From assembly GCA_949128115.1 (NCBI GenBank), contig OX421964.1:13850892-13914891 (forward strand): 64,000 bases of DNA, given 5' to 3'. This stretch comes from Anaspis maculata (Eukaryota; Arthropoda; Insecta; Coleoptera; Scraptiidae). This document shows, one piece after another, positions 23,428 to 37,400 of the stretch (position 1 is the stretch's first letter; every line of letters starts with the position of its first letter). The notes under the pieces are model-generated. The model searched no databases, was not told the origin of the DNA, and worked only from the letters and a program-made list of their open reading frames with translations. A program made the position numbers and the translations under genes.

Positions 23428-25735
23428 TCAAGCTATTTCTGGTCCAGATTTCTGTTTTTTCTCTTTTCCACACTTGCCAGAGCTCCAAAATTAAATCGAA
23501 AAAAAAGTTTTCGAATCAGACTCGACAAATTCCGAATTGTTATTGTCAATTAATTGATATCGAGTACCCAAGTGCGCTTGTACATAACCTGCAATGTCAA
23601 TTGCAATTGGATTTATGAATATTGTTGTTGCTATATCAATCGAAAGTGAAAGTTCGTGAATATTTATATTTACACCTTAGGCATGCACCATATGAAAACT
23701 GTAAACAAGATGTTGCGTCACTGGGTCCGTTTCGCCGGCGATCATCTTGAAAAATTTCGCGCACTCAAGGTCGCTCGCACTGGTGCTATGCTGAGAACCG
23801 GTCAACAAAAACACAATTTTACTGCCGATTCCTGCACCCATAAGGATGAGGAACACAACAAACACACCCACTTTTTCTTGTGTGCACAGCACACGGAGCC
23901 CACAGGTTAAAAGTGCGTGTCAATATTTGTACGGGGTTTATCTTGCACTTTTCGGTGTATGTATACGTAATGGTGTTCGGTTATCTCTTGAGTAAACTAG
24001 ACAATAACAATATAAAATTTGCGTAGATTTGGCGTGATTTTTTTTGCATCTTCTTGCATTGCTTTTTCAGCTTCTGCCGGGTGTTTTTCAAAATTGTGAA
24101 TTGTACTCGGCTCAAGTACAACATTTCATTATCAAATCAAGCGCGCTATATAGAATTATGAACAAAAAACGGCTCTAACTTGATTTTTCGTTGAGTTCTT
24201 GAGCAAAGCCGTCACTTTGGGTTCAGATGTAAAGCCGAATGGCATGAGCGGAAATCTGAAAAAGCCGTTTTTCCGGCACACAGCCCTGGGGATGAACAGC
24301 CTTAAGCACTTTTCTTTATGCGACACTCTTCATCTCACCCTACTCTTTATCCCATTTATCCTAATATACTCTTTATCCCATTCTGCTCTTCATTACACTC
24401 TGCTCTCTTTAGCGTACTCTTCTCCCTACCACAAGAACTTTCAGATTTTTTTTTAGAATATCGATTGAAAACCCATTACAGCAGCTCGTCGTTACCGCAG
24501 CAGCGCATACACAAATTATTTAAATGGACCTGCCCACGCTCTTGACCCTTGAAAGCACACGCACAAATTCGTGAGTACTTAATGAGATTTTCGATTATTA
24601 TCCTTGCGAAAAACAGCACCAGCTCAGCGTATCCCTACATCCAAAAGCTCTTACACACTATCAAACACGAAAAGCTCGTTTCACTTGTTGCACCAGAACT
24701 TGTTGCACTTTTCACGCGCTCGCGACTTGTTCAATCAAGCACAAAACTTGGCTGAATTAAAAAAAAAATGCACAAAACTGCCCTAAGCGCTCATAGGCAA
24801 CGAAATAAGAACGAAGAACAACCCGCAGACACCATCGGAATCGGACCAATAATGTTATTTTCCCAAGCGACATCGCACGCCTGCGTGGGCATCGCAATAA
24901 AATTGATAAACATTTGCGGTGCGGATGGAACTCGCCTGCTTGCACGCATAAATGCTACACCACACTGTGGCCACAGCCCGTTCCTCGTCCTTGTTGCTGC
25001 TGCCGAGCTGAAACTTGTTCTCAAATTCCATATCGCAGGATTCTGATTCTGCTCGATCGAGAGTGCTTGCGGTTCCCACCTCTCTTTCGCATACGCCTTT
25101 GCCATCAGAGAAAATTGCCAGAAGGAAATGAAAAGCGGCGAAGCAGCCTGCAGCAGGCGAAAAGTGAGCGATCTTCGAGCCACAAGCAGGTAGCAGGACC
25201 CGGTTCGTCCTGCAGCAGTACCAGCTGCTGGGTTACGGGGCTAACCCTCGCGGCGCATCATCGGCGGGATTCATTGTCAAGGCTGGTCATAAACCGTTCC
25301 TGCGTCGGCCATTATACCGCTTGAGCGCTTTACATCACGCCGTGTCCTGCAGTCCAGCAGGTATTACGAAACTGGTATAATGTTCGATTAGTATACCGAT
25401 ACTCGTACGATATACCTGCACTAGTGCACGTGCAATTTTGTCCGGATTTAGGACACGCCGCAATGAGTTTATCAATCGAATGGGATAGGTAAGCAAAATA
25501 TGCGTTTGCACCGTCTGTTTGCGATACATTTGTAAACTTGCATAATGATTTTTGTGTGACACAAACTGCTCGGAAAGTAAACTAGAATTAGCTCTATATA
25601 TATACTATTCAGTATGAGAATAGTTTGATTTATTATGAAAAAAAAATTGAAGCCGAGAAAATTCTCTTTCCAAACTAAGCAAGTAGTGGTACTTATGCCC
25701 TTATTGCACGCAAATAAAATGCGGCCAATGGTGAA
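23428..25735. other. Unassigned stretch between inverted repeats
   Basis: Mixed sequence, with a pyrimidine-rich patch at 24310-24440 and a GC-richer patch at 24900-25330. Several frames of 60-136 codons exist on both strands, but they overlap each other, lack recognisable domains and show no convincing splice context. I cannot support a gene. Confidence 0.4.
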
Positions 25736-26052
25736 GATCTTGAGAGTGTTCAAGCTACTGGCTCAAGTCTTCAAGTCAGTTGCTCAAGCAAGCAATTGTA
25801 GCTTGGGCTAGAGCGCAGTTTCTTGTCACATCTTGGGACAAGTGCCTTTATTGCTCGCAAATACTACAGCAACAGCAGTATTGAAAACTTCAATGTTCTG
25901 TCGGGAAAACTTTTTTGTATCGGCCATTCAATAAGCCGATTTTTAGACAAACGATACGTTTTCTTGGACTCGAGCGGAGTTTCATTTGGACTTGTGCCTT
26001 TATTGCCGGCAAAACACCAACGAGACCGGCAGTTGAAGTACTGACAGTTAAA

Positions 26053-26326
26053 GTGAGCTGTCACAGGCGTAACGATAAGTTTCATTATTTGTTGCCGGTA
26101 CGTCATGGAAAGTTTGAAATTGGGGTGTATGTTAGTGAGACCACAAATTTGATTTCGGCAGTGTTTGCAAGCAAATTTTAAATTTGGCGCTTTTCGATGC
26201 AAATTTAGCGCGGTTAGGTTCGAATATAGACTCGAAGTTTGGATTTAAAAAATGGCCGCGTTGATAGCTTGATTCATGTTTAGTATTTTCGCCGTGACAG
26301 GTGCTTTTTTTCTTGATCAATTTACA
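26053..26326. repeat. Dispersed inverted repeat, right copy (inner part)
   Basis: Reverse complement of about 23146-23427. Its outer continuation is found only at 27445-27510, so roughly 1.1 kb was inserted between the two parts in this copy. Confidence 0.65.
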
Positions 26327-27191
26327 TTGACTATTCCACACAACATACTTCTGACCAATCAATACGTTTGAAACCTTCGAGTTGAACCAATGAAATTAGT
26401 TTTATACTGATAAAACACCACCTTCGTACAGTTTTATACTGATAAAACTGTGCCTTCCTTTTTATAAATAAACATGATACTTGATTTAAAAAGTTCCTGG
26501 AAATCGTGCCTACTATAAGCCTTTCAAGCGTCACTTACACACAGTGACACCGCTTCCAAGAGTGGTAGTATTGCAATCGGTATATATACTCATCCCTTGT
26601 GTCCAACTAGAGGTGAGATGTAGTTTACTATATTTGTGGAATACCACATTTAGGCAGTTCCTAATTCAAATAAGTAACAATAATTTTGATCTGCAATGAT
26701 TATCCATGGAACATTATGTGATTTCTGTTTGTTATAATTGCCGCATTATTATTATTTTTGCCACAACGGCACCGTACGTCGCCGTAGGTAAGGCAGGCCA
26801 GGCCACCCTCCTACACAGCAGTTGTCACATTGACAATGAATGACATCCGCAATCCGCGCGAGGCACAAAATCACAGATCTAGCCACAAAGAGGACCAGTT
26901 CATCACTTCTGTAAGGTTATGGTTATATTTTGCGGCCAATGTGGTTTCGTTTTTTAAATGGCAAAGCTTTGGAAGACGTTTTTACGATTGAGAAGCACAA
27001 TAATAATTGAAATATTAGCTGTTTGTTGGAATGTGAGTGCACTTGATTTCCAAAGCAACTTGATTTAATTAGCATGACCGCATGACAGTGTCACAACGCC
27101 AAAAAACAATTCCATTTTTTGATATGGGGTGGAGTTGGAATCAAAACGTCTTTATATTTTGATTTTCACGTTTTGTGGAATATTCTCCGCA
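26327..27191. other. Insertion splitting the right inverted-repeat copy; content unassigned
   Basis: Unique-looking sequence found between the two halves of the right copy but absent from the left copy. It holds no recognisable protein. The 247-bp hairpin element at its end is annotated separately. Confidence 0.4.
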
Positions 27192-27438
27192 AATACCACT
27201 CGAGCTAGTACGAGTTTTATCAAAATTTTCGAACTGTTTCTCAAGCTTTGTTTTCATGAAGCAATTCAACTCGTGGAAATGGTCACTTTATTATCAAAGA
27301 CAAAAACCCTCCAGCTACGCTGTCGGGTTTTTTTCAGATAATAAAGTGACCATTTCACACTCGGTGAATTTCTTGAAAACAAAGCTTTCGAGATAGTTCG
27401 AAAATTTTATCGATAAAACTCATAGCTCTTGTGGTATT
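27192..27438. mobile_element. Hairpin MITE-like element, 247 bp
   Basis: The arms are imperfect inverted repeats: outer ends AATACCAC and GTGGTATT, inner GAAATGGTCACTTTATTATC and its complement. A loop of about 40 bp separates them. It encodes nothing. Its position at the breakpoint of the disrupted inverted repeat suggests it marks or caused part of that insertion. No target duplication could be fixed. Confidence 0.65.
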
Positions 27439-30400
27439 ATATACGATAAATATTCATTGTCTACAATACACCCGCGAGGCATTCGAAGGAAAATCCTATT
27501 TTTCTTCTTGAACAATTTTCGTTTCAGGCTCTACTCGAGACGAGAACGGAACTTCCGATGAGGATGGTATTGGAAAGTTGAAAAAAAAACACGAGATAAC
27601 AGCAAACAAAATGAATTTGTATTAAAATCATCAGCAAGGAAGGCATTGACAGTTTGAGAGTAGTATAGAGCGAAGTTTCGTGGTCCAATTGAGTTTATTT
27701 TGAAAAAAATCATATTATTTCTTGGGTTCGAAAGCAATTTCATTCCAAATAACGGGACTTGTGTCTTTCTTGCTCGCAAAAATCAGTGAAGCCGGCAGCG
27801 GAGGCATCAAGAGTTTGAGTAAGTTCTTAAAGGAAAAGTCTCCCAGTCGCTTGAGCCAATTGAAAAAATTTGTTTAGGCTTGAGTAAAAATAATTCTTGA
27901 ATACTGGGACTTACAGGGGACGATCAACTAAATTTTCTGTTTAAAGCAAATAATATTTTTTCTTGGGTTCGAAAGCGGTTTCATCTCGAAAACGCAGGGA
28001 CTTGTGCCTTTATTCTTCGGGAAAAACAAGCCGGCAGTGGAAGCATTAAGAGTTTGAGGCAGTCTTTTAGTCACTTGAGCCAAGTTTTAACAACTTGTTT
28101 TGGGCTTGGGTGAGATTCATTATTAAACAATTGGACTTACGCACTTATTACTCGCAAAAATCCGAAGTGAACAGCGGAGGAATTGCGAGTTCAGTTGAGC
28201 AATGCATTAAGTCTTCTGGTCGATTGAGAAAATTTTTTGGACTAGAAAAAAATTTCATCTCAAATAACTCAGGGACTTGTGCCCTTATTCCAGGGAACAG
28301 AATCAATCACGCCGGCAGCAGGGAGATTAAGAGTTTGCGCAAGTAAAAGCAAAGTATTCTATTTACTTTAGCCGATTTCCAATCAATTTTTGCTTGAATC
28401 AAACTTTTTCTATAATACTTGGACTTACGCACTTATCGCTTGCAAAAACAATGAAGCTGACATCGGAGGTATCCAGTATATTTGAGCCAAGTCTCATGAT
28501 CCAAATGAGTGAATTTTGAATTTCAAGCGAATGTTATTTTTTCTTGGGTTCCGGAGCAATTTCATCTCTATACAAGGACTTGTTCCCTTGAAAAAATTAT
28601 TCCTTTATTCCCCGAAAAAAAAAACAATGGCGCCGGCAGTGGACGCGTTCAAGATTTCTGGTGAGTTGTTAAACAGTCTTTTAGTCACCTCAGTAAAATG
28701 TTCAAGAAGATATTTGTCTTTGGGTTCGAGAGCACATTCCTCTTGAATACAGGGACTTGTGTCCTTCTTCCTGGCAAAAAATCAATGAGGCCAGCAGCGG
28801 AGGCCTTGAGAGTTTGAGCAAATTGTTTGGCAGAATTTTCTAGCGACTTGAGTCAATTTACAATAATTTTATTTGCTCAAGTGATTTGTTTTCCTTTAAA
28901 CTGGGACTTGGGCACTTACTGCACGCAAAAATAACGGAAGCAGAGGTATTCAGAGTTTGAGCACATTGTTCAGCAAAGTCTCATGGTCCGATTTAGTGCG
29001 TTTTCGAGAAAATGTTAGATTTTCTTTGTTTCAAGAGCAATTTCATCTGGAATTCAGGGACTTGTGCCTTTATTCCTAGCATAAAATTAAATAGACCGGT
29101 AGCAGAGGCATTAATGGTTCAAGTCAGTTGTCAGGCATATTTTTCTAGTTACTTGAGCCTATTTTCAAGCAGTTTTAGTGAAAAAAATGTATTTTCAAAT
29201 AATATGGACTTACGCCTTTTTAGCTTACAGAACTCAACGAAACCAAAAGCAGAGGTATTGAGCGTCTGAGCGTATTGCTGAGCAAAATCTCATGGTTTGA
29301 TCGAGTGAATTCGCAAGCAAACAATATTGCTTTGCGAGCTCGAGTGGAATTTCTTCTCAAATACGACTTACGCCTTTATTGTTCGCAAAAATCAATGAAG
29401 CCGGCAACAAAGTTATTGAAAGTTTCAGTATGTGAAGTCTCCTATCTATTCAAGCGATTTTTAGACAAACCATGTTCTTTTTTGGGATTGACAGAAGTTT
29501 CTTGTCGAACACTGGGACTTACGGCTTTATTGCCCGCAATAATTATTGAAGCTGGCACGAAGGTATTGAACATTTCAGTATGTTATCGGTTAAAAGCTTT
29601 TATCCAACTGGGACAATTTTTAAGCAAACAGTATTTTTTCTTAGACTTAAGCTAAATTTCGTCCTTCTCAAATACTGGGACTTATGTCCTTATTGCTCTT
29701 GCAAAAATCCTTGAAGCCGGCAGCAAAGTTATTGAACCGGCAGTAAAGTTATTGAAAATTTCAGTATGTAAGTCTTCTGTAAATCTGAGATTTATTTCTT
29801 GGCCTCGAGCTGAATGTTTCTCAAATACTGGGACTTATGCCTTTATATAGCTATCGCAAAAATCAATGCAACCTACAGCGGAATTATCAAAAAATTTCAG
29901 TAGCTATGTTACTGGGGGAAGTCTCTTGTCCATTTGAATCTATTTTCAGGAAAACCACATTATTTCTTGGGGTCGGTCCACCTGAGTTCATCCTCAAATC
30001 CTACGACTTATGCCTTTATTGCTAGCATAAATCAATCGGCAAAGTTATTTGAAGTTTCAGTATGTAGAGGCCTTCTATCCATTTGAGCCAATTTTCGGGC
30101 TAACCATATTTTTTCTTGTGGTCGACCGGAGCTTGTTTTCAAATTCTGGGACTTATGGCTTTTTTGCTCGCAATAATAATCATTGAAGCTGGCAGCGAAG
30201 GTATTGGGAATTTTAGTGAGTTATTGGTCAAGGTTTTTCATTCACTGGTGTCAATTTCAATATTGATTTTTTTTTTACTTGAGCTAAACTTTGTTTCAAA
30301 TACTGAGACTTACGCTTTTATTGCTATCGCAGAGATCAATGTGACAGACAACGGAAGTAATGAGAAGTTTTAGAATGCTATTAGACAAAGTTTTCTGTTT

Positions 30401-31109
30401 ATTTGAGCCGATTTTCAAGCTAACAATATTTTTTCACAGTCTCGTGCTGAATTTCTTTTCAAAGGCTGGGAGTTATGCCTTTATTGCTTTAGCAAAAATC
30501 AATGCAGCCGGTAGCGAAAGTGCTGAAAGCTTTTGTATCTTACAAAGTCTTCTGTTTATTTAATCCAATTTTCAGGCGGACAATCATTCTTGAAGACTGG
30601 TGAAATTTCTCCTAAAATACTAGGACTTACGCTCTTTATGCTCGCAAGAACCAACGAAACCCACAGCAAACGTGCGAAATAATGGTTGAACCGCTCTACT
30701 TGTGCTGCGGAAAAGGCCGCGGAACACTTGAAAAACGCACGAGTTATTGCTTTGCCATAAAACTGCACAAACTACCCTGGAATATGTTGCACAAGCAGAA
30801 AAGATCCAGGAACATTAGCAGGTGGAATTTTTAAAATTGAGGTCACGTTTCCACTTGGCAATAAAAAGGCTGCTGCCAGCACCACGGACGATTTAAGATT
30901 CTTGATATTACAGCGGCTGGTTAAGGGAGCCAACAACGGAATTGGCCGTTTTAAAAAAACAAGCGTGTATTGGGTTATTATTGCCCTCGCATCCTTCCTA
31001 ACAAATTTTCAATTGAAAAACCAATTTGTAGGAGAGAAATATAATGTATCATAACAATCAATTAGCGTGCCAAGAGGATGCAGCCTGCTCAGAAGTGCCT
31101 TGGCTGTTG

Positions 31110-32150
31110 TAGCATATGAATGGGTAAAGCTTATTACACGAGAGTTGAATAATATGCTTTATTCAACTGGTGCAATATTGCGAAATGTGTATTGAATAAT
31201 AAGTATAAGGCTCGTTTCATAAGGCATCCGAATGAGTAATGGTCATTACACGAGAGTAAAATAATATGATTTATACAACTGGGAAAATATAGTGAAATCG
31301 TTCGCTATTACTCCATGCAGTTTGCTGATGCAAGCATTGGCCAGTGGTGTACGGTCGTGAAGCATCCGAGTGAGTAATGACCATTACACGGAAGTAGAAC
31401 AATATGCTTTACTCAACTATCGAAGTATGGTAAAACGTATATTGAGTAATAAGTATGAGGATGAGGCTCGTGTCGTAAGCATCCGAATGAGCAATGGCCA
31501 TTACACGACAGTGAAATAATATGTCTTGTTATTATTGAACTCTGAGTATATTATTCAACAAGCGTCTAATGATTGCTATTACTCAAGAGGAAGCAGTTTG
31601 CTGACACAAGAATTGGCAAGTGACGTACTGTCGTTAAGCATTCGAATGAATATTGGCCATTACACGAGAGTAAAATTTGTTTTGTTTAAATGTTGTAGTA
31701 TAGTAAGCGTATTGAATTATAGAATAATGAGTTTATCATTCAACAAGCGTCTAATGATCGCTATTACTCAAGAGGGAGCAGTTTGCTGACACAAGAATTG
31801 GCAAGTGACGTACTGTCGTAAAGCATTCGAATGAATAATGGCCATTACACAGGAGTAAGAATAGTAGAATACTACGCTTCATTCAATGGGGTATTGAATA
31901 ATGTACTTGTAACTCAAATGAAAAGATTTCACTATACTTTTCCAGTTGGATAAAGCATAGTATTCTACTCTCGTGTGATGGCCATTACTCATTCGGATGC
32001 TTTACGAGTGAAGATACAAAAAAAATGTATCTTCTTGAGCAATAGAATTTAGACACTTGTTGAATGAAATACAATTATTCAACTGATGAAGTATTGTAAA
32101 ATGTGGATTGAATAATGACTACGTTATTCATTAAGTGTATAATGACGGCT
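31110..32150. repeat. Irregular tandem repeat with the TGAGTAATGGCCATTACACGAG landmark
   Basis: A block reading GAATGAGTAATGGCCATTAC followed by ACGAGAGTA and an AATAATATGC tail recurs near 31125, 31230, 31370, 31486, 31645 and 31828, at 105-180 bp spacing. One copy near 31930-32000 is inverted. The core contains the small palindrome TAATGGCCATTA. The same family recurs at 60230-61500. Confidence 0.7.
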
Positions 32151-32159
32151 ATTACTCAA

Positions 32160-34410
32160 GAGGATGCCACACGTCACGCTGTGATTACCAAATAAGAGAG
32201 ATGGAGCCATCATTTTCTTATGGACTCGACATCCATTCAAGAGAGAGATTCAATGTTTTGGAACCTGATGATACGTTCAAAAACAAGTGTCGCAATGGAA
32301 GCACCACTAGCATTACAGTCAAAAAGCCGCTCGAAGCCACGATAAATTTGTGGGCAAACAGCAGAGCCTGCGGACGCACCTGCATTTAAGGCAAAAATTG
32401 TTATCTTTGCAGCTTTGTCTACGATTCATGCCGCGTGAAGCTCTCGGAAGCTCATTTTCATGCATCCACGCTCACCTGCCGAAAAAACACATGAATTTTT
32501 GAAATTACATAATCCGATTGAATCATCTGTTTTCTTTTGTTGTTGCCAGTCGTCTCTGCATGTATACCAGCAGCTAGAGGCGTTGAATTATTTATTATTC
32601 CGTGTTATATTTTTAGCTTTTTGCCAGATGAGTTTGGATTTGCAAAAAAAAAAACTGCTGTGTGAATACGTGCAAATTTAGCGTCATACGACCCCCGCAA
32701 TAAATTTCATTTTATAGGTTCAACTCTAGGACGTAAAATTTCCGAAAGAAGTTGCACATAAATATGCCAGACCCCGAGTAATTTCGGAAGGCAAGCAAGC
32801 AAGCCAGCAGCCATGCGAGCTATCTCGTCGCATATAAATTCGCTGTGCTTGCTCGGCCTTGACATTGTGGATTTCGCTCTTGGATAAGCAAGCAAGCGCA
32901 CACCACATGCCATCCGACCACCCAATTTCGTCTTGATGGCTTCTCCTCAACACGGGGCCTAAATTAATTAAAATTTATCAAGGTCGGCACACGCCACGAG
33001 AAAATCAAGGGCTTTCTTCAGAAAAAAGGTTTCTGGTCTCTGCTTTCAAGTTTATACATGTACTTGCTCTGTGCGAATACAGAGTGACATTGAAACGTCG
33101 TTTCGAATTACTTCCAATGGCAAGTTTGCAATATGGTGACAAGTAACAAATGGGTAAACAAAATCTAAATTTAGCCCTTCGATGTTGCGGAAATTAAGTC
33201 ATGAATTTCACACCGTTTCTTATAAATAAAGCATCGGCGGAACAAAACTAAAAAAAGAAACCACCTATTGAATATCTATTGGCACGTGCAGAAGTCACCC
33301 CTAGATTTTTTTCCTTCGAGATATTCCACAAAATACAATTCCGTTGCGGCAACACTTCCCAGCCGGGTATTTAGGATCATATACCGCGTTTACGAGGCGA
33401 AGTTTGCAAAAGGTCAGGTAATGTCAGGTCAGGTAATGTCAGGTCAGGTCAGGTCAGGTCAGGCCAGGCCAGGTTTGTACAAGAACAGATCAGGTTCGCA
33501 TAAGCCTGTTTCTCACTAGGCCACGTTGCACAAGGTCAAGTCAAGTTAGTAAGACGTCAGGTTGTCGCTAGGTCAGGTCAAATCAGATTCTCGCTAGTTT
33601 CGAACCGTTGTTTCTAGCACTACGTTCGAATCATTGTATCTACGCTAGAAATCGGCTTCTGAATAGCTAAAATGTAATCATGGGCTCAAACTGCATCTGC
33701 TTTTACCAAATTTCAAGCCCATGCCATCTTCAATGTTCTAAAACTTTCGGCAGAAAATTTGAGGGTTTGGAAAAATTACATCTACCGATAAGTTCACGTA
33801 AGCTTACACATTGAGCAGTATTCCTTAAGGAAAGACGAGCTGTTTTTTTTGCGAAGCAAAAACATTTTCATTGAACAAATTAATTCAGTTCCAAAACAAA
33901 TTAATTCAGTTCCAGAACATGGCATCCGTCTTTCAACGTTGATGCTCCAGCAGCACAAGCCGTTTGGCAATATTTGTGTTTGTGTAGGATGAATATTTTA
34001 GACATCTTTGCTTTTGTGTTCCCAAAACGACGCCTACTTCTATTAAAATAATATGTGCGTTAGAGCTCCAGTATTTGGTTGGATAGGTACCTAACTTTAA
34101 CAAAATATGTTCTGATAATCATAATCAAACTCTGTAGTTCATATGCTTTCATAAAGCATAGCGGGCATGAAATGGAGGGTGAGAAAATTCAATAACAAAG
34201 TTATTATGTTACTAATTGTTCAGAGAGCGAAAACAAGGGTGAGAATGGCAAAAAACGGCGTTTGTAAACAGTGCTGTGAAGCTGGCAGAAACTGGACGGA
34301 GTAAAGTGCTAGCGACTGTGTACTTGCCGATTTAAAAGCTGGTTAATGAGTAAATTAAATTATCTTCTAACAAATGATTGTTGAAAAGCTAACAAACGAA
34401 TACACAAGTT
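32160..34410. other. Unassigned stretch with a short TCAGG array
   Basis: Apart from the (TCAGG)n tract at 33411-33475 I see no repeat array, RNA or supported gene. Frames of 60-85 codons are present but unrecognised. Confidence 0.4.
33411..33475. repeat. Short (TCAGG)n-like simple repeat
   Basis: About 65 bp consist of GTCAG/TCAGG pentamers with a few TAATG interruptions. The pentamer equals the telomere repeat reported for many beetles, but the array is short and imperfect, and simple expansion explains it as well. Confidence 0.7.
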
Positions 34411-34419
34411 TTATCGAAC

Positions 34420-37400
34420 AGTGAAATCATCACGTGACCTTATTCAGAATTTTCTAGATGCTGGAAACGAAAACGGCGGTGAAGATTTTGAAGGCCAAAA
34501 ATGTTTGAGCTTCTGTGCAGCCTCCAGCGACCATGGTTATTTAAAGAAACCAAAGATCTTGAAGGTCGAAAAAGAACCAGAGATTCTGGACACCCCAGGT
34601 GCCATGAAATCGTCTAAATTAGTGATCAAAGGCCCAAAAAGTTTGAAATCCAAGTCTAGCTCCAGTTTATCGGGAAGTTACCAAAGATTCTGAAGGCTAA
34701 AGAAGACCCAAAGATTAGATATATCCCACATTCAATAAAATCAAGAAATGACAGACTTCAAGGCCCTAGTTTATCCAGAAGACATTGAAGATCCTAGAGG
34801 TCAAAAAGATCTGAAGATTCCGGATATCCAAAACTTCCCAAATTCTAGAAATTAAGGACCCTGAAGGCCCAAAAAGCTTGAGGCTTCAAACTGGCTCCAG
34901 AACCTCTGTTTATCCAGAAGATATCAAAGATCTCAATAGCCAAAGAAGACCCAAAGATTCTGGATTTCCCAGACTTCAAAAAAGATTGAAGATTGAAAAC
35001 TAGTATGACTTTAGATTGATTTAAGGGCTCCTGTTTATTCAGCAGATATCAAAAATCCTGAAGACCAGGACCCAAAGGTTCTCTGGATATTCTAGACCCT
35101 ACAAAATCCTAGAAATTGAAGACCTAAAAGGCTCAGAGATTTTGGCCTTTGATTGGCTCCAGAGGCGCCCAGTGCATCCAGAAGATATCGAACATCCTGA
35201 AGTTCAAAGGAGAAAAGCTTGAAACTAGACTGGTTCCAGAGGTCCTATTTATCCAGAATATATCGAAGACCCTAAAGACCAAGGAGAACCAAAAGACTTG
35301 GAGACTTTCAAGGCCCAAATAGGTATGATTTTAGATTGATTTAAGACCTCCTGTTTATTCAGCAGGTGTCAAAGATCCTGAAGACCAAGACCCAAAGATT
35401 TGCTGGATTTTCTAGACCCCAAAAAATCCTAGAAATTGAAAACTTCTTAGGCCCAAAAAGTTTGACCTTAGATTGGTTCCAGAGGCATCCAGTTCGTCCA
35501 GAAAATATCGAACAGCCTGAAGGTCAAAGAAGAAAAGCTTGAAACTAGACGGGCTCCAGAGGTTCTGCTTATCCAAAAGATATCGGAGATCCTGAAGCGA
35601 TCAAGAAAGACCAAAAAACTTTAAGACTTTCAAGGGCCAAACGGTATGACTCTTCATTGATCTGAGAGCTCCTGTTTATTGACAGATATGGAAGAGCCTG
35701 AAGGTCGAAGTAAACTCAGAGTTTCTGGATATCCCAGATTCCACGAAATCCTAGAAATTGAGGCCTTTTAAGAGTACAAAATGTTCGACTACAGAGCCTC
35801 CAGAGGCCTTATCTATCTAGAAGATACCAAAAATCATAGAGACCCAGCCAAAAAACCCAAGAGATCCTGGATATCAAAGATTCTACAAAATCCTTGAACT
35901 GGAACATTTCGAAGCAGCAAAATGTTCAAACCTCTATGCTGGCTTCAGAGGCCTTGTTTATCCAGAAGGTAACGGAGATCCTGAATACCAAGGAAGACCA
36001 GACTGGAAGTCCACAAAGCTACACAAAGCCATAGAAATTCCAACACTTCCAAGGTTCAAAAAGTCTGAGTCTACCTCGGACTCTACAATGGCTTCAGAGG
36101 CGCCCAGTCCATCCAGAAGATATCGGAAATCCTAGGACTCAAAGAAGAAAAGCTTAAGACAAAATTGGTTTCAGAGATCCTGTTTATCCAGATTCTGGAT
36201 ATTTCCAGACTTCACGGAGTCCCAGAAACTGAAAACATTAGAGCTTAAAAAAGTTTGACTTCATATTGGCTTCAGAGGCGCCAAGATTATCGAGAAGATA
36301 TCAAAGATCCTAGCGGCCAGATAAGAAAGAATTGAAGCTACACTGGCTCCAGAAGCCCTGTTTATCCATAACATAGCGATAATCCCAAAGGTCAAAAAGA
36401 CCCAGAGATTCTGGATATCCACAATTTTACGAACACCTTGAAATTGAGGTCTTCGAAGATCCAAAAACTTCAAGACTCTGAACTGGTTCCAGAAGACTTG
36501 TTTATCCAGGAGATATCGAAGATCTCAAAGGCCAAAGAGGGCTTTGAATATCCCAGATTCTACAAAATGTTAGAAATAATTGGAACTTTCAAGACCCGAA
36601 AAGTTTGAGAAACTATACGCCCTATGTTGATACAGAAGAAATGGAAAATCCTCCAAGGCCAAAAAAGGCCCAGAGATTCTGGGTATCAAAGATTCCTCTA
36701 GAGATTATTCAGTTTCTAGATTTCAGAAGACCAAAAAGTCTGAGACTTTAGACTGGCTCAAGAGGTCCTATTTATCGAACAGATGTTGAAGATCGAAGGC
36801 CAGAGAAGACCCAGGGACTCTGAATGTCCCAGATTCTACAAAATGCTAGAAAAAAAAATGAAACCTCGAAGGCCGGAAAGTTTGGGACTATAGACTGGCC
36901 CCAGGAGCCCTGCTTATCCAGAATATAGTGAACATTTTCAAGGCCAAAAAGACCCAAAGATTCTGGATAATCATATAATATTCCAGAAATTATAATTTCA
37001 ATATGTATTTCAGAGGACCAAGAAGTCTGAGATTTTAGACTGGCTCCAAAGGCCCTGTTTCTAAGGCCAAAGAAAACCCAGAGATTCTGGATGTACCACT
37101 TTTCATAAAATCCTTGTAAGAAACGAGACTTCAAAGGCCAAAAAAAACCTGAGACTTAAAACTAGCTCCAGAAGCCCTGTTTATCCAGAAGATATAGAAG
37201 ATCTTGAAAGCCAAAGAAGACCTAGAGATTCTGGATGCCCCAGATCTCAGAGAATGCCAGAAGAAATTGAGACACTGAAGACCGGAAAAGTCTGAGACTC
37301 TAGAACTGGCTCCAGAGGCCTTGTTCATCTACATAATATCGAAGATCTCAAATGCCAAAGAAGAGCCAGAGATTGTGGATATCCAATATTCCACAAAGTC

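Larger units (their letters stand above)
25740..30700. repeat. Satellite with ~155-bp unit, about 20 degenerate copies
   Basis: A landmark GGGACTT.TGCCTTTATTGCTCGC recurs, among other places near 28132, 28272, 28425, 28575, 28752, 28903, 29058, 29205, 29365, 29513, 29678, 29830, 29998, 30148, 30304, 30470 and 30622. This gives a period of about 140-175 bp, mostly near 155. Each unit continues with an AAAATCAATGAAGCCGGCAG block. Copies near 25830-26040 are separated from the main run (27530-30700) by the right inverted-repeat copy and an insertion. It is non-coding. Confidence 0.85.

Noticed and set aside
24791..25324. Overlapping 130-136-codon frames on both strands in a GC-richer patch
   Set aside because: The frames overlap in antisense, neither has recognisable motifs, and the region is better called unassigned.
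31110..32150. Possible CRISPR-like array because of regularly recurring palindromic motifs
   Set aside because: Repeats are degenerate, spacing varies from 105 to 180 bp, and the surroundings are clearly eukaryotic. It is a tandem or dispersed repeat family.
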